Origin: Ruminococcus sp.
GTDB lineage: Bacteria; Bacillota; Clostridia; Oscillospirales; Ruminococcaceae
Assembly (NCBI GenBank): GCA_017622635.1
Contig: JAGAQS010000195.1
Location: 1 to 20,291 of the forward strand
Length of the DNA: 20,291 nucleotides
Reading direction: 5' to 3'
This document shows, one piece after another, positions 1 through 8,630 of this stretch; position 1 is the first letter of the stretch; the number at the start of each line of letters is the position of its first letter. A program made the position numbers and the translations under genes. The notes beneath the pieces are model-generated. The model had not been told where the DNA came from and made no database searches. It was given only the letters and a program-made list of their open reading frames with translations.

Positions 1-1
1 A

Positions 2-121
2 GCCCCCGGTCTTGCTATGCAGAGAATAACGACACGTGAACCCGACGACAGTATGATTGAAATTGCAATAGCCGCTATGAAACCGTGTATTCCTGACGAC
101 AAGGAGGAGGACAAGTGGTAA
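2..121 (+). CDS. DUF1385 (YqhQ-like) protein, C-terminal fragment
   Basis: The reading frame enters from outside the window and gives 39 residues before a TAA stop. The visible tail, including the stretch [20 protein letters not shown], matches my recollection of the conserved C-terminus of DUF1385 membrane proteins (B. subtilis YqhQ type), whose molecular function is not established. The family often lies next to prmC and prfA in Firmicutes, which fits the next gene. Its last seven bases overlap the prmC start, and its end contains the ribosome binding site for prmC (AAGGAGGAGG at 101-110). Only the C-terminus is visible, so the call rests on this short conserved stretch plus context. Confidence 0.75.
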   Translation, partial: APGLAMQRITTREPDDSMIEIAIAAMKPCIPDDKEEDKW

Positions 122-972
122 GCCGTGACGTACTTTTCAGGGAATGTGTTTCGCTGATGGACAAAAGCGGTATAGATTCGTCATATTTTGATACACTCTG
201 TATTTTTCAGGATATTCTCAACGACAGAAATCCTCTTTTCAGACCCTCGGAAATTGTCCCCGACGACAAGAAAGAAATTATTTTGAATCTTGTAAAAAGA
301 CGTACAGAGGGCTACCCTTTGCAGTATCTTCTCGGACAGTGGGAATTTTACGGTTATACTTTCAAAGTGAATGAAAATGTTCTGATACCCCGTCCCGATA
401 CGGAAGTACTTATTGAAAATATCATTGAAATATGCAGAAAAAACAATCTGAAATCACCTAAAATAGCCGATTTGTGTTCGGGAAGCGGTTGTATTGGTAT
501 AACGCTTAAAAAGCAGATTCCCGATTCTGAGGTATACGCCGTTGAGATTTCGGAAAAGGCTGTTGAAACAATCAGGGAAAACGCCGAACTAAACAAAGCA
601 GATATAAATATAATAAATGCCGACGTATTGAAACGTGAAACGGCTGAAAGTCTTTCGGAACTTGATATTATAGTATGTAATCCGCCTTATCTTACTCAAC
701 ATGATATGGAAACACTGCAAAAAGAAGTTACATTTGAACCTGCACTTGCACTTTTCGGCGGTGACGACGGTCTTGACTTTTACAGGAAAATAACTTCAAT
801 CTGGAGAAATTCCCTCAGAGACAACGGCTGGCTTGCCTATGAATACGGTGACGGACAGCATGAAGATGTTGGAAAAATCTTGTATAAAAATAATTTTTAT
901 AATATAACATTCAGCCGTGATACACAGAATATTATAAGAACTGTGACGGCTCGGAAACAGGAGGAATTATAA
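115..972 (+). CDS. prmC: Peptide chain release factor N5-glutamine methyltransferase
   Basis: The enzyme transfers a methyl group from S-adenosylmethionine to the glutamine of the GGQ motif of release factors RF1 and RF2 in the cytoplasm. The 285-residue length is normal for PrmC. Residues 1-75 form the helical release-factor-binding domain and contain [11 protein letters not shown] at about 70-80. IPRPDTE (91-97) and ADLCSGSG (118-125, SAM motif I) follow, and NPPY (189-192) is the substrate-glutamine-binding motif diagnostic of the family. The GTG start at 115 sits just after AAGGAGGAGG and overlaps the upstream gene by 7 bases. The stop shares one base with the recA ATG, so the two genes are probably translationally coupled. 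No prfA lies next to it in this window, although the two genes are often adjacent. Confidence 0.96.
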   Translation: MVSRDVLFRECVSLMDKSGIDSSYFDTLCIFQDILNDRNPLFRPSEIVPDDKKEIILNLVKRRTEGYPLQYLLGQWEFYGYTFKVNENVLIPRPDTEVLIENIIEICRKNNLKSPKIADLCSGSGCIGITLKKQIPDSEVYAVEISEKAVETIRENAELNKADINIINADVLKRETAESLSELDIIVCNPPYLTQHDMETLQKEVTFEPALALFGGDDGLDFYRKITSIWRNSLRDNGWLAYEYGDGQHEDVGKILYKNNFYNITFSRDTQNIIRTVTARKQEEL

Positions 973-2132
973 TGGCTAAAAAGGAACTTGCAAAAAAGGC
1001 TTCTGTTGTACGTGTGACAACGAGAGAGGACAGAAGAACCGCACTTGAGGGTGCATTGAAGATGATTGAAAAGAAATACGGTGCAGGTGCTGTAATGCGT
1101 CTCGGACAGACAAAGACCCTTGACGTTGATGCAATTCCCACAGGTTCTATGACTCTTGACATGGCTCTTGGTATAGGAGGAGTTCCGAAAGGACGTATTG
1201 TTGAAATTTACGGTCCTGAAAGTTCAGGTAAGACTACAGTTGCACTCTCTGTTATTGCACAGGCTCAGAAACTGGGCGGTGAGGCTGCTTTTATTGACGT
1301 TGAACACGCTTTAGACCCTGTTTATGCAAAGGCACTCGGTGTAAATACCGATGACCTGCTTGTTTCCCAGCCCGACAGCGGTGAACAGGCACTTGAAATT
1401 GCAGAAGCTCTTATACGTTCGGGTGCTATTGATGTAATTGTAATTGACTCTATAGCCGCAATGACTACCCGTGCGGAAATTGACGGCGATATGGGTGATT
1501 TGCACGTAGGACAGCTTGCACGTCTTATGTCGCAGGCAATGAGAAAGTTGACGGGTGCAATTTCAAAGTCAAACTGTGTTGCAATATTTATAAATCAGAT
1601 TCGTGAAAAAATCGGTGTCATGTACGGAAATCCTGAAACAACGCCCGGCGGTCGTGCATTGAAATTCTATGCGTCTGTACGTATAGAAGTGAGAAAGGGC
1701 GAAGTTATCAAGAGCAACGGTGAAATCATAGGTGCGTCTACACGCTGTAAGGTTGTGAAAAACAAGGTTGCACCGCCTTTCAAGGAAGCAACTTTTGATA
1801 TGATGTACGGTCAGGGAATTTCAAGAACGGGCGAAGTTCTTGACATGGCTGTTGAACTTGAAATTATCAAAAAGGGCGGTTCGTGGTTCAGCTATAAAGA
1901 CCAGAAACTTGGTCAGGGACGTGACAATGTAAAGGAACTTCTCAAAAATGATGAGGCACTTATGAAAGAAATCGAGGAACAGATTCTCGCACGCAGGGAG
2001 GAAATGCTGAACGGCGGTTCTGAAAAGAATCAGCCGAAAAAGTCAGATGTAAGTATAGATGCCGAAACCGATGACGAAGATATTCTCGCTGATATTGACG
2101 AAGATTTTGAGGAGTTCACACCTGCTGAATAA
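972..2132 (+). CDS. recA: Recombinase RecA
   Basis: RecA forms filaments on single-stranded DNA, drives homologous recombination and stimulates LexA self-cleavage. The 386-residue protein has the Walker A motif GPESSGKT at 81-88, the loop L1 region ([20 protein letters not shown]), the loop L2 region ([19 protein letters not shown]) and a strongly acidic C-terminal tail. No intein interrupts it. The ATG at 972 follows AGGAGG by a good spacing and overlaps the prmC stop by one base. recX follows two bases after the stop. I see no promoter and no GAAC-N4-GTTC type SOS box in prmC or just upstream of recA, so transcription probably comes from the operon promoter outside the window. Confidence 0.99.
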   Translation: MAKKELAKKASVVRVTTREDRRTALEGALKMIEKKYGAGAVMRLGQTKTLDVDAIPTGSMTLDMALGIGGVPKGRIVEIYGPESSGKTTVALSVIAQAQKLGGEAAFIDVEHALDPVYAKALGVNTDDLLVSQPDSGEQALEIAEALIRSGAIDVIVIDSIAAMTTRAEIDGDMGDLHVGQLARLMSQAMRKLTGAISKSNCVAIFINQIREKIGVMYGNPETTPGGRALKFYASVRIEVRKGEVIKSNGEIIGASTRCKVVKNKVAPPFKEATFDMMYGQGISRTGEVLDMAVELEIIKKGGSWFSYKDQKLGQGRDNVKELLKNDEALMKEIEEQILARREEMLNGGSEKNQPKKSDVSIDAETDDEDILADIDEDFEEFTPAE

Positions 2133-2134
2133 TA

Positions 2135-2761
2135 ATGAAAATAACTTCTGTTAAAATTTACAAGGGTACTACCTATGAGGCGGAGATAGACAGTACAAAA
2201 AAAATCTATCTCCATGCCGACATTATCGCCGATTTCGATATTCACGAGGGTATGGAACTTGAACGCAGTGAACTGAAAAAAATCATATATGCGTCAAATT
2301 TCAGGCGTGCATATCAGTATGCTTTGTACTGTCTGGATTACCGTGATTATTCCGCAAAGGAAATGCGTGAAAAACTTGTAAAGACCTATAAAAATGAAAA
2401 CCTGTGCGGTGCGGTTGTTAAAAAACTTGAAAGTGCGGGAATAATCGACGACGAACGCTATGCGGAAAGACTGGCACGCAGATATGTTGAAGCGAAAAAA
2501 TACGGTTTCAGGCGTGCAAAACATGAAATCGTCATGAAAGGTATAGACGAATATCTTGCTGAAGATATTTTACTGCCTTACAGTGAGGTTTTTGGTGAAA
2601 ACCTTGCCCATCTCATTCAGACAAAATATGCCCGTCTGCTTACAGACAGGAATGACAGAAAATCAATAGAAAAAGTCAAGAGTTCTCTTGTGAGGTACGG
2701 ATACGGCTTTGATGAGATAAACCGTGCGACAGAAGAATATTTTGACAACATGGAGGGTTGA
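2135..2761 (+). CDS. recX: Regulatory protein RecX
   Basis: RecX binds RecA filaments and limits or modulates recombinase activity. The 208-residue protein has an N-terminal beta-rich extension (about 1-50), as in Firmicute RecX, followed by the three-helix repeats typical of the family. The repeat with YQYALYCLDYRDYSAKEMR (about 60-78) and the IIDDERYAERLARRYVEAKK stretch (103-122) are recognisable family signatures. The ATG lies two bases after the recA stop. The nearest good ribosome binding site is about 20 bases upstream inside recA, so expression probably depends on translational coupling with recA. Its position directly after recA supports the assignment. Confidence 0.93.
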   Translation: MKITSVKIYKGTTYEAEIDSTKKIYLHADIIADFDIHEGMELERSELKKIIYASNFRRAYQYALYCLDYRDYSAKEMREKLVKTYKNENLCGAVVKKLESAGIIDDERYAERLARRYVEAKKYGFRRAKHEIVMKGIDEYLAEDILLPYSEVFGENLAHLIQTKYARLLTDRNDRKSIEKVKSSLVRYGYGFDEINRATEEYFDNMEG

Positions 2762-2764
2762 TGT

Positions 2765-4096
2765 ATGCCGATAAAAGTCGGAATGGTGTCGCTTGGCTGT
2801 TCAAAGAACCTTGTTGACTCCGAGCGTATGCTTTACAAATTGAAAAATCATGGATATAAACTTGTGACAGAGCCGGGACTTGCCGACATTGCCGTTGTCA
2901 ATACCTGTGGCTTTATACAGTCTGCGAAAGAGGAGGCTATTGAAACTATTCTCGAACTTGCCAAACTCAAAGCAGACGGTACACTTAAAAAAATCGTTGT
3001 TACAGGTTGTCTTTCGGAACGTTATAGGGAAGAAACCGCCGAACTGTTTCCCGAAGCCGACGCCGTTATCGGTATCGGAAACAATAAGGATATAGTTGAC
3101 GTTCTTGACCATGTTATGAAAGACGAAAGATATATAAATTTTGCTCCGAAACTTGATGCGGAACTTACAGGGGAAAGAATTATTTCAACACTGCCGTTTT
3201 TTGCCTATCTTAAAGTTGCGGAAGGCTGTTCAAACTGCTGTACTTACTGTGCGATTCCGCAGATAAGGGGAAAATTCCGCAGTGTACCCATGGAAGAAGT
3301 AATCAGAGAGGCTGAATGGCTTGCAGGTAACGGTGTTACAGAACTTATCGTTATAGCACAGGATACCTCACGTTACGGTGAAGATTTGTACGGAGAATCA
3401 AAACTCCCCGAACTTCTCCGCCGTCTCTGTAAGATAGACGGTATACACTGGATTCGTACTTTATATTGTTATCCCGAAAGAATCACCGACGAACTTCTTG
3501 AAACAATTGCAAGTGAAGAAAAACTTGTCAAGTATCTTGAAATTCCGATACAGCACTGCAACGGTGAAATTCTTGACCGTATGAACCGTTGGGGCAATCG
3601 TGAAAGTCTTGAAAACCTCTTTGCACATATCAGGGAAAAAGTTCCGAATGTCATTCTGCGTACAACTCTTATCACGGGATTCCCTGCCGAAACTGAAGAA
3701 CAGTTCACGGAACTTTCAGAATTTGTAAATAAAATCAGATTTGACAGACTCGGCTGTTTTGCCTATTCTCAGGAAGACGGAACAAAGGCAGGCGGTTTTG
3801 ACGGACAGCTTGACGACGAAGTAAAACAGCACCGTGCAGACATAATTATGGAACAGCAGATGTTGATAAGTGCCGAAAACAATGAAAAACTTCTCGGAAA
3901 GGAATTTGAAACAGTCGTCGAGGGATTTGACCGTTTCGGTGAATGTTGGTTCGGACGTACTGCAATGGACGCTCCCGATATTGACGGAAAGGTTTTCTTT
4001 ACTTCCGAAAAGTCACTATCAGTCGGTGAATACGTCAGAATAAAGATTACTGATACACTTGATTATGATTTAATCGGAGAGGTGATAGCTGAATGA
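2765..4096 (+). CDS. rimO: Ribosomal protein uS12 (S12) methylthiotransferase RimO
   Basis: RimO is a radical SAM enzyme that adds a methylthio group to the conserved aspartate of ribosomal protein S12. The N-terminal UPF0004 domain carries the three cysteines for the auxiliary 4Fe-4S cluster (C12, C48, C82). The radical SAM domain carries C155, C159 and C162 in a CxxxCxxC motif followed by IPQIRGKFRS. A C-terminal TRAM domain covers about 370-443. The length of 443 is normal. The N-terminal MVSLGCSKNLVDSE favours RimO over the related tRNA enzyme MiaB. The ATG at 2765 lies three bases after the recX stop, with GGAGG upstream inside recX. The end overlaps pgsA in an ATGA arrangement. Confidence 0.95.
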   Translation: MPIKVGMVSLGCSKNLVDSERMLYKLKNHGYKLVTEPGLADIAVVNTCGFIQSAKEEAIETILELAKLKADGTLKKIVVTGCLSERYREETAELFPEADAVIGIGNNKDIVDVLDHVMKDERYINFAPKLDAELTGERIISTLPFFAYLKVAEGCSNCCTYCAIPQIRGKFRSVPMEEVIREAEWLAGNGVTELIVIAQDTSRYGEDLYGESKLPELLRRLCKIDGIHWIRTLYCYPERITDELLETIASEEKLVKYLEIPIQHCNGEILDRMNRWGNRESLENLFAHIREKVPNVILRTTLITGFPAETEEQFTELSEFVNKIRFDRLGCFAYSQEDGTKAGGFDGQLDDEVKQHRADIIMEQQMLISAENNEKLLGKEFETVVEGFDRFGECWFGRTAMDAPDIDGKVFFTSEKSLSVGEYVRIKITDTLDYDLIGEVIAE

Positions 4097-4677
4097 ACCT
4101 GCCAAACAAGCTTACTCTGCTGAGAGTTTTTCTCATTCCCTTTTTCCTGCTTTTTATTTACCTGAAAGTGCCGTTTCATTTTCTTATAGCCCTTTTCATT
4201 TTTGCGGTTGCGTCGGTTACGGACGCTCTTGACGGAAAAATTGCAAGAAAACGTAATCTTGTAACGAACTTCGGAAAGTTTCTTGACCCCCTTGCCGATA
4301 AGGTTCTTGTAATTTCGGCACTGACTGTATTTGTGGAACTTCCCGAAATAAATATGGGTGCAGTGCCTCTTATTATAATAAGTGCAAGGGAATTTATGGT
4401 TTCGGGACTGAGACTTCTTGCCGCTGACAGTGGTCTAGTGGTAGCTGCGGGAATGTGGGGAAAACTTAAAACGGCTTTTACTATGGTTTCAATAGTCGTT
4501 GCACTTGTATGGCTGAGTGTGTGCCATGATTTTGATTTCAATATTGCTGACAGCCTTAGAAATGCAATGGATAATGTGGTTATTCCTGTGCTTATATGGA
4601 TTTCAACGGCACTTACTGTAATTTCGGGTTGTATTTATCTGAAAGGCTACTGGCATCTTATTGATTCGGACAAATAA
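4093..4677 (+). CDS. pgsA: CDP-diacylglycerol--glycerol-3-phosphate 3-phosphatidyltransferase
   Basis: This integral membrane enzyme makes phosphatidylglycerol phosphate from CDP-diacylglycerol and glycerol 3-phosphate, the committed step to phosphatidylglycerol and cardiolipin. The CDP-alcohol phosphotransferase motif is complete: D44, D47, G48, A51, R52, G61, D65 and D69. The 194 residues contain several hydrophobic segments (about 8-25, 28-45, 75-100, 115-140, 160-188), as expected. The start overlaps the rimO stop by four bases, so translational coupling is likely. The order rimO-pgsA is common in Firmicutes. The gene ends 12 bases before the next gene. Confidence 0.95.
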   Translation: MNLPNKLTLLRVFLIPFFLLFIYLKVPFHFLIALFIFAVASVTDALDGKIARKRNLVTNFGKFLDPLADKVLVISALTVFVELPEINMGAVPLIIISAREFMVSGLRLLAADSGLVVAAGMWGKLKTAFTMVSIVVALVWLSVCHDFDFNIADSLRNAMDNVVIPVLIWISTALTVISGCIYLKGYWHLIDSDK

Positions 4678-4689
4678 AGGAGGTTTTCA

Positions 4690-5073
4690 ATGAAACACTG
4701 TGCAGGACATATAAAATATCTTATTGCAATAAAGGAACTTTCGGACGTTGACGAATATGTAAGAAGTGTAAGTATTGCAAGACATTTAGGTGTATCACGT
4801 CCGAGTGTAAGTAAAATGTTGCGTTGTATGGCTAACTGTGGGCTTGTATATGAAGACTTCTGCAACAGCGTTGTCCTTACCTCTGACGGTGAAAAGGCTG
4901 TTAATGAAATATTTGCAACTTTCAATGAAGTATATATGTTTTTCCACAACTTCCTCAAACTTCCGCCCGAAGATGCACACGACCATGCCGTGAAGTTTGT
5001 GACGGAGTTTCCGCAGGACACCTGTGAACGCCTGAAAGGAATTGTGAAGCGTACAATAAAAAGAAAGAACTGA
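4690..5073 (+). CDS. DtxR/MntR-like winged-helix regulator with degenerate metal ligands
   Basis: The 127-residue protein has a winged helix-turn-helix (residues about 20-66, with SVSIARHLGVSRPSVSKMLR as the recognition region). A helical segment follows that resembles the dimerisation part of MntR/DtxR repressors (RPSVSKML, GLVYED, VVLTSDGEKA). Aligned by eye with B. subtilis MntR, the metal-binding residues appear to be lost: D8 to G6, E11 to K9, H77 to about N79, and the E-H pair of the last ligand helix to V104-T105. It may therefore be a metal-independent regulator, or use its cysteines (C4, C46, C50, C58, C112) or the HDH at 97-99 instead. AAAGGAGG precedes the ATG, and a terminator follows, so it is the last gene of the prmC-recA operon. 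The target is unknown; a MarR-like assignment is the main alternative. Confidence 0.75.
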   Translation: MKHCAGHIKYLIAIKELSDVDEYVRSVSIARHLGVSRPSVSKMLRCMANCGLVYEDFCNSVVLTSDGEKAVNEIFATFNEVYMFFHNFLKLPPEDAHDHAVKFVTEFPQDTCERLKGIVKRTIKRKN

Positions 5074-5083
5074 TATTATTACA

Positions 5084-5117
5084 AAAGACCGGATTTATAT
5101 AAATCTGGTCTTTTTTT
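5084..5117 (+). terminator. Rho-independent terminator of the prmC-recA-pgsA operon
   Basis: A long stem pairs AAAGACCGGATTT with AAATCTGGTCTTT (one G-T wobble) around the loop ATAT, and a run of Ts follows directly. It lies 11 bases after the stop of the DtxR-like gene, so it closes the housekeeping operon. Confidence 0.93.
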
Positions 5118-5170
5118 GGCTGTATACCGTATGTCAAAGAATATTTGCGTCAATGTAAAGGAATGTTTGC

Positions 5171-5199
5171 TTTACTTTTCTGACGGACGGTTATATAAT
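5171..5199 (+). promoter_or_regulatory. Sigma-A promoter of the membrane-anchored XRE regulator
   Basis: TTTACT (5171-5176) and a perfect TATAAT (5194-5199) are separated by 17 bases. The predicted transcription start is near 5206, only about 15 bases before the GTG at 5221, which helps to decide that start codon. Confidence 0.75.
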
Positions 5200-5220
5200 A
5201 AACTCATGGAGGTGATAACG

Positions 5221-5970
5221 GTGAACATAGGCAAATCAATACGCCGTATCAGAACGGAAATCAATATGTCACAGGAAGAATTTGCAAAGATATTTTTTGT
5301 AACACGTCAGACCGTATCAAACTGGGAGTGTGAAAAAAGCTATCCCGATTTGAATACAATTGTAAAAATAAGTGACAGATTTGGCGTTTCCCTTGACGTA
5401 CTTTTAAAGGAGGACAAAAAAACAGTGAATGATATTTCCGAAAAAACCGCACTCGGTCTGAAATGGAACAAAATAAGACAGACTGTATTTTTATCGTTAA
5501 GTATAATTGTAATATTTGCGATTGTGTCACTGTCGGTTTACGGCATAATATGGCACGGCAGGAAAAACAAGCTTGAAAATCATTTCAGCGATTCAATATC
5601 ACTGCTTGGATTTTCGGAAAGCGACGACCGTTATTATATCATGGAAAATAACGGTACAAGATATATTCTTCCGCATCAGGAAATGCCGTCTTTCTGGGAT
5701 TTTTCAGTGAATTTTCACGCAGAACATCTTGACTGTATTAATGAAACTGATTTGTGCGTTGCTGATATACGAATTTCGGAAGATATGTATTCAATAACGT
5801 TTACTGACAGAAAAAGCGGTGAAGATTATTACATTGAAACCGACAGTAAAGGCAGTCCGTTAAATGATGTGGATTTACCCGAATCTGCGGAAAAACTGTA
5901 TGAAGAAAACACAATTGAAAATATTTTTGAAAATGGCATAAACATATATAACAAAGTTTACGCAGAATGA
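5221..5970 (+). CDS. Membrane-anchored XRE-family transcriptional regulator
   Basis: The 249-residue protein starts with a Cro/C1-type helix-turn-helix (about 5-59, including MSQEEFAKIFFVTRQTVSNW). One transmembrane segment follows at about 88-111, and then a C-terminal domain of about 138 residues that is predicted to lie outside the cell and that I do not recognise. This layout is widespread in Firmicutes and suggests a one-component regulator that senses an envelope or extracellular signal. The GTG start at 5221 is chosen because GGAGGTGAT lies just upstream and the predicted transcription start is near 5206; reading frames that start further upstream would precede the transcript. It is a single-gene unit between two terminators, transcribed towards recR. 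Its target genes are unknown. Confidence 0.88.
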   Translation: MNIGKSIRRIRTEINMSQEEFAKIFFVTRQTVSNWECEKSYPDLNTIVKISDRFGVSLDVLLKEDKKTVNDISEKTALGLKWNKIRQTVFLSLSIIVIFAIVSLSVYGIIWHGRKNKLENHFSDSISLLGFSESDDRYYIMENNGTRYILPHQEMPSFWDFSVNFHAEHLDCINETDLCVADIRISEDMYSITFTDRKSGEDYYIETDSKGSPLNDVDLPESAEKLYEENTIENIFENGINIYNKVYAE

Positions 5971-5998
5971 AAAAAGGACGGTTTAAAAGCCGTCCTTA
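5971..5998 (-). terminator. Terminator of the dnaX-ybaB-recR operon, possibly bidirectional
   Basis: An 8-bp stem (AAGGACGG at 5974-5981 with CCGTCCTT at 5990-5997) lies between two convergent genes. On the - strand it is followed by six Ts, giving a strong intrinsic terminator for recR. On the + strand the T-tract is weaker, so its role for the XRE gene is less certain. Confidence 0.88.
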
Positions 5999-6003
5999 TG
6001 ATT

Positions 6004-6606
6004 TTACATATTGTTTCTGTTTTCAAGAGCCTTGTACAGTGTTACTTCGTCCGCATATTCAAGAATACTGCCGACGGGAAGTCCGAACGCAAGACGTGTT
6101 ACTTTTATACCGAGAGGTTTTAAAAGTCCTGCAATGTACATGGCGGTTGCGTCGCCCTCAACGGTTGGATTTGTAGCCATTATTACTTCCTTTACATTTC
6201 CCTGTGAAATACGTGAAAGAAGTTCTTTCACACGGATTTTGTCGGGAGTAACGTTGTCCATAGGCGAAATAAGTCCGTGCAGGACATGATAAACACCGTT
6301 GTATTCCCTTGTACGTTCAAACGCCGTAACGTCCTTTGGAGTTTCGACAACACATATAATACTTTTGTCACGTTCTTCCGACGAACATATCGGGCATATT
6401 TCCCTTTCGGTAAGATTCTGACAGCATTTACAGCTGTGAACATTGTGTTTTGCGTCTGTAAGAGCCTTTGCAAATTCTTCAACGGCTTCGTCGTCCATAG
6501 ACATTACATAATAGGCGAGACGCTGTGCGGTTTTCATGCCGATACCGGGGAGAGATGCGAACTTTTCAGCCAGTATTACGAGAGGTAAAGCGTTGTGGTC
6601 AGCCAT
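6004..6606 (-). CDS. recR: Recombination mediator RecR
   Basis: RecR works with RecO (and RecF) to load RecA on SSB-coated single-stranded DNA. The 200-residue protein has the N-terminal helix-hairpin-helix ([14 protein letters not shown], about 18-31), a four-cysteine zinc site (C59, C62, C71, C74, with an extra C61) and a TOPRIM domain (from about 82, including [14 protein letters not shown] and [13 protein letters not shown]). The C-terminal Walker-like region follows. The length is typical. Its ATG shares one base with the ybaB stop (TGATG), so the two are translationally coupled. The order dnaX-ybaB-recR is highly conserved in bacteria. Confidence 0.97.
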   Translation of the reverse strand: MADHNALPLVILAEKFASLPGIGMKTAQRLAYYVMSMDDEAVEEFAKALTDAKHNVHSCKCCQNLTEREICPICSSEERDKSIICVVETPKDVTAFERTREYNGVYHVLHGLISPMDNVTPDKIRVKELLSRISQGNVKEVIMATNPTVEGDATAMYIAGLLKPLGIKVTRLAFGLPVGSILEYADEVTLYKALENRNNM

Positions 6607-6953
6607 CAGAAAAGTCCGGGAATTGATACACCGCCGGTAATCTTACTCATTTCGGCTTCTGTTGTGGATTCAACGTTGTTGATAGCTTCGTTTACTGCAC
6701 TGATGATTAAATCCTGAAGCATATCTATATCTTCGGGGTCAACGACTTCGGGCTTGATGCTGAGTGACTTGATTGTCTTTTTTCCCGTGATAACGACTTC
6801 AACAGCACCACCGCCTGCTGTAGCGGAAAATTCTCTTTCTTCAATATCTTCCTGAAGCTCTGTAATCTGGTCCTGCATTTTCTGAGCCTGCTTAATCATC
6901 TGGTTCATGTTCTGAGCGTTACCGCCCATATTTTTCGGGATTCTTGCTTTCAT
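6606..6953 (-). CDS. Nucleoid-associated protein, YbaB/EbfC family
   Basis: YbaB/EbfC proteins are small dimeric DNA-binding proteins associated with the nucleoid. The 115-residue sequence has the family pattern: an N-terminal helix rich in Met, Gln and Lys ([20 protein letters not shown]), the central sheet with [20 protein letters not shown], and a C-terminal helix with [21 protein letters not shown] lies about eight bases before the ATG. It sits 25 bases after dnaX and overlaps recR by one base. The B. subtilis homologue in the same position is YaaK. Confidence 0.95.
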   Translation of the reverse strand: MKARIPKNMGGNAQNMNQMIKQAQKMQDQITELQEDIEEREFSATAGGGAVEVVITGKKTIKSLSIKPEVVDPEDIDMLQDLIISAVNEAINNVESTTEAEMSKITGGVSIPGLF

Positions 6954-6978
6954 TTTTTAAATCTCCTTTGGATAAGTT

Positions 6979-8580
6979 TTATTGATTATTATCAACAGCC
7001 GTTTCAATGCTGTTGTCTTTTGCTTTTTGGATAATTGATTCAGCCATACTTTTCTGTTCTTCGACACTTGTTGTACATCGTGCCTTTATGGCATAACGCT
7101 GACCGAGAATCTTGTTTATAGTGTCACCGAGTGACACGGCATAATCCTTGTTGTTTCTGAAAGTCTGTATGAAAAACCTGTCTTTTGAAGTAATAAAAAT
7201 CACATTGCCTGCTGTATGGGCATATGAATCATGAAGAGCACCAGCAAGGTCGGGTTTGATTTTTTTAAGTTCCTCAACGATTTCGTCCCACTGTGAACAC
7301 GGAATCATGTCATCGTTTTTAACTTTTCTTATGTCAATATTCGGGACAGGTTCGGTATCACGTGCAGGACTGCCTGCGGTAAGAACTTCGGGTTTTTCTG
7401 TCTGTTTCGGAACAGAATAACTTCCGTTCAGTTTATTTTCCAACTGTTTTATTTTATCATAAATTTCAGAATTGTCAATAGCCTGCGGAGAATTATTTTT
7501 GTTTCCGCAGAGTTTTATAAGCGTCATTTCAAACTCAACACGCCTGTTCATGACCTTTGACATATTTTCACGGCATTTCTGAAGAACCGAAAGATTGTCC
7601 ATAGTTTTTTCAAGAGTGGTTTTCTTTGCAAGTTCATTCAGTTTTTCCGATTCTTCGGGCATACATACAATAAGACTTTCTGCTGTCTGCGGTGAAACCT
7701 GAATAAGCATGACATTTCTCAGCTGTGTTATAAGTTCTTCACAAAGCCTTGTAAGGTCTTTTGACATATTGTAAAGATTTCCCGTGATGGAAAGAGCTTT
7801 TGCAGTATCATGTGAAGCTATAGCGTCAAGAATTTCATAAAGATAGTCACGTCCTGCGATACCTGCCGTATTTGAGACTGTTTCGGCGTTTATCACGTCG
7901 GCACATACTGAACACTGGTCAAGAAGTGAAACAGCGTCACGCATACCGCCGTCGGCAAGTTTAGCGATAAGGTCAGCACCGTCTTTTGTCAGGTTCAGAC
8001 TTTCGTTTTCGGCTATATATTCAAGCCGTGAGGCTATATCTTCGGGACGTATACGGCGGAAGTCATACCGCTGACATCTTGATGCGATAGTTGCAGGGAC
8101 TTTGTGAATTTCCGTCGTTGCAAGAATAAACATAACATACGGTGGCGGTTCTTCCATAATTTTCAGCAGGGCATTGAATGCACTTGTTGAAAGCATATGA
8201 ACTTCGTCAATGATGTATATTTTGTATGCACTTCTTTCGGGAGTGTAGACGGCAGCGTCACGCAGGTCACGTATATCATCAACGCCGTTGTTTGAGGCAG
8301 CGTCGATTTCAACTATATCGGTAAGAGAACCGTTGTCGGCATCACGGCATATGTCACATTCAAGACAGGGATTACCGTTTTTCATGTTGCGACAGCTTAC
8401 GGCTTTGGCAAGTATTCTTGCACAGGTTGTCTTACCCGTTCCCCTTGAACCCGTAAAAAGATAGCCATGGGCAGTCTTTCCGCTTATAATCTGATTTTTA
8501 AGTGTATCGGTTATATGTTGCTGGGATATGACGTCATCAAAAGTCATTGGTCTCCATTTGCGGTAAAGAGCCTTATACAT
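6979..8580 (-). CDS. dnaX: DNA polymerase III subunit gamma/tau
   Basis: DnaX is the ATPase of the clamp loader and, as tau, ties the loader to the replicative polymerase. From the chosen start the protein has 533 residues. The MYKALYRKWRPMTFDDV start is typical, followed by Walker A GSRGTGKT (44-51), the four-cysteine zinc module (C63, C72, C75, C78), Walker B with D125 and E126, and the SRC sensor/arginine-finger motif at 167-169. The C-terminal part (from about 370) is less conserved. The ATG at 8580 is preferred because AAGGAAG lies just upstream; the frame stays open 42 codons further, but that extension runs through the SRP RNA gene. An A7 run at 7260-7266 (codons 439-440) could allow slippage to a shorter gamma-like form. 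Confidence 0.96.
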   Translation of the reverse strand: MYKALYRKWRPMTFDDVISQQHITDTLKNQIISGKTAHGYLFTGSRGTGKTTCARILAKAVSCRNMKNGNPCLECDICRDADNGSLTDIVEIDAASNNGVDDIRDLRDAAVYTPERSAYKIYIIDEVHMLSTSAFNALLKIMEEPPPYVMFILATTEIHKVPATIASRCQRYDFRRIRPEDIASRLEYIAENESLNLTKDGADLIAKLADGGMRDAVSLLDQCSVCADVINAETVSNTAGIAGRDYLYEILDAIASHDTAKALSITGNLYNMSKDLTRLCEELITQLRNVMLIQVSPQTAESLIVCMPEESEKLNELAKKTTLEKTMDNLSVLQKCRENMSKVMNRRVEFEMTLIKLCGNKNNSPQAIDNSEIYDKIKQLENKLNGSYSVPKQTEKPEVLTAGSPARDTEPVPNIDIRKVKNDDMIPCSQWDEIVEELKKIKPDLAGALHDSYAHTAGNVIFITSKDRFFIQTFRNNKDYAVSLGDTINKILGQRYAIKARCTTSVEEQKSMAESIIQKAKDNSIETAVDNNQ

Positions 8581-8630
8581 CAGATTGCTTCCTTTCGTCA
8601 GGTTTATCGGGAAATTTACAAGAAAAAATT

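Noticed and set aside
5116..5220. Longer N-terminus for the membrane-anchored XRE regulator
   Set aside because: The promoter at 5171-5199 places the transcript start near 5206, and GGAGGTGAT fits the GTG at 5221.
6011..6588. Open frames on the + strand opposite recR
   Set aside because: They are shadows of a well-recognised gene, with no ribosome binding site or recognisable protein.
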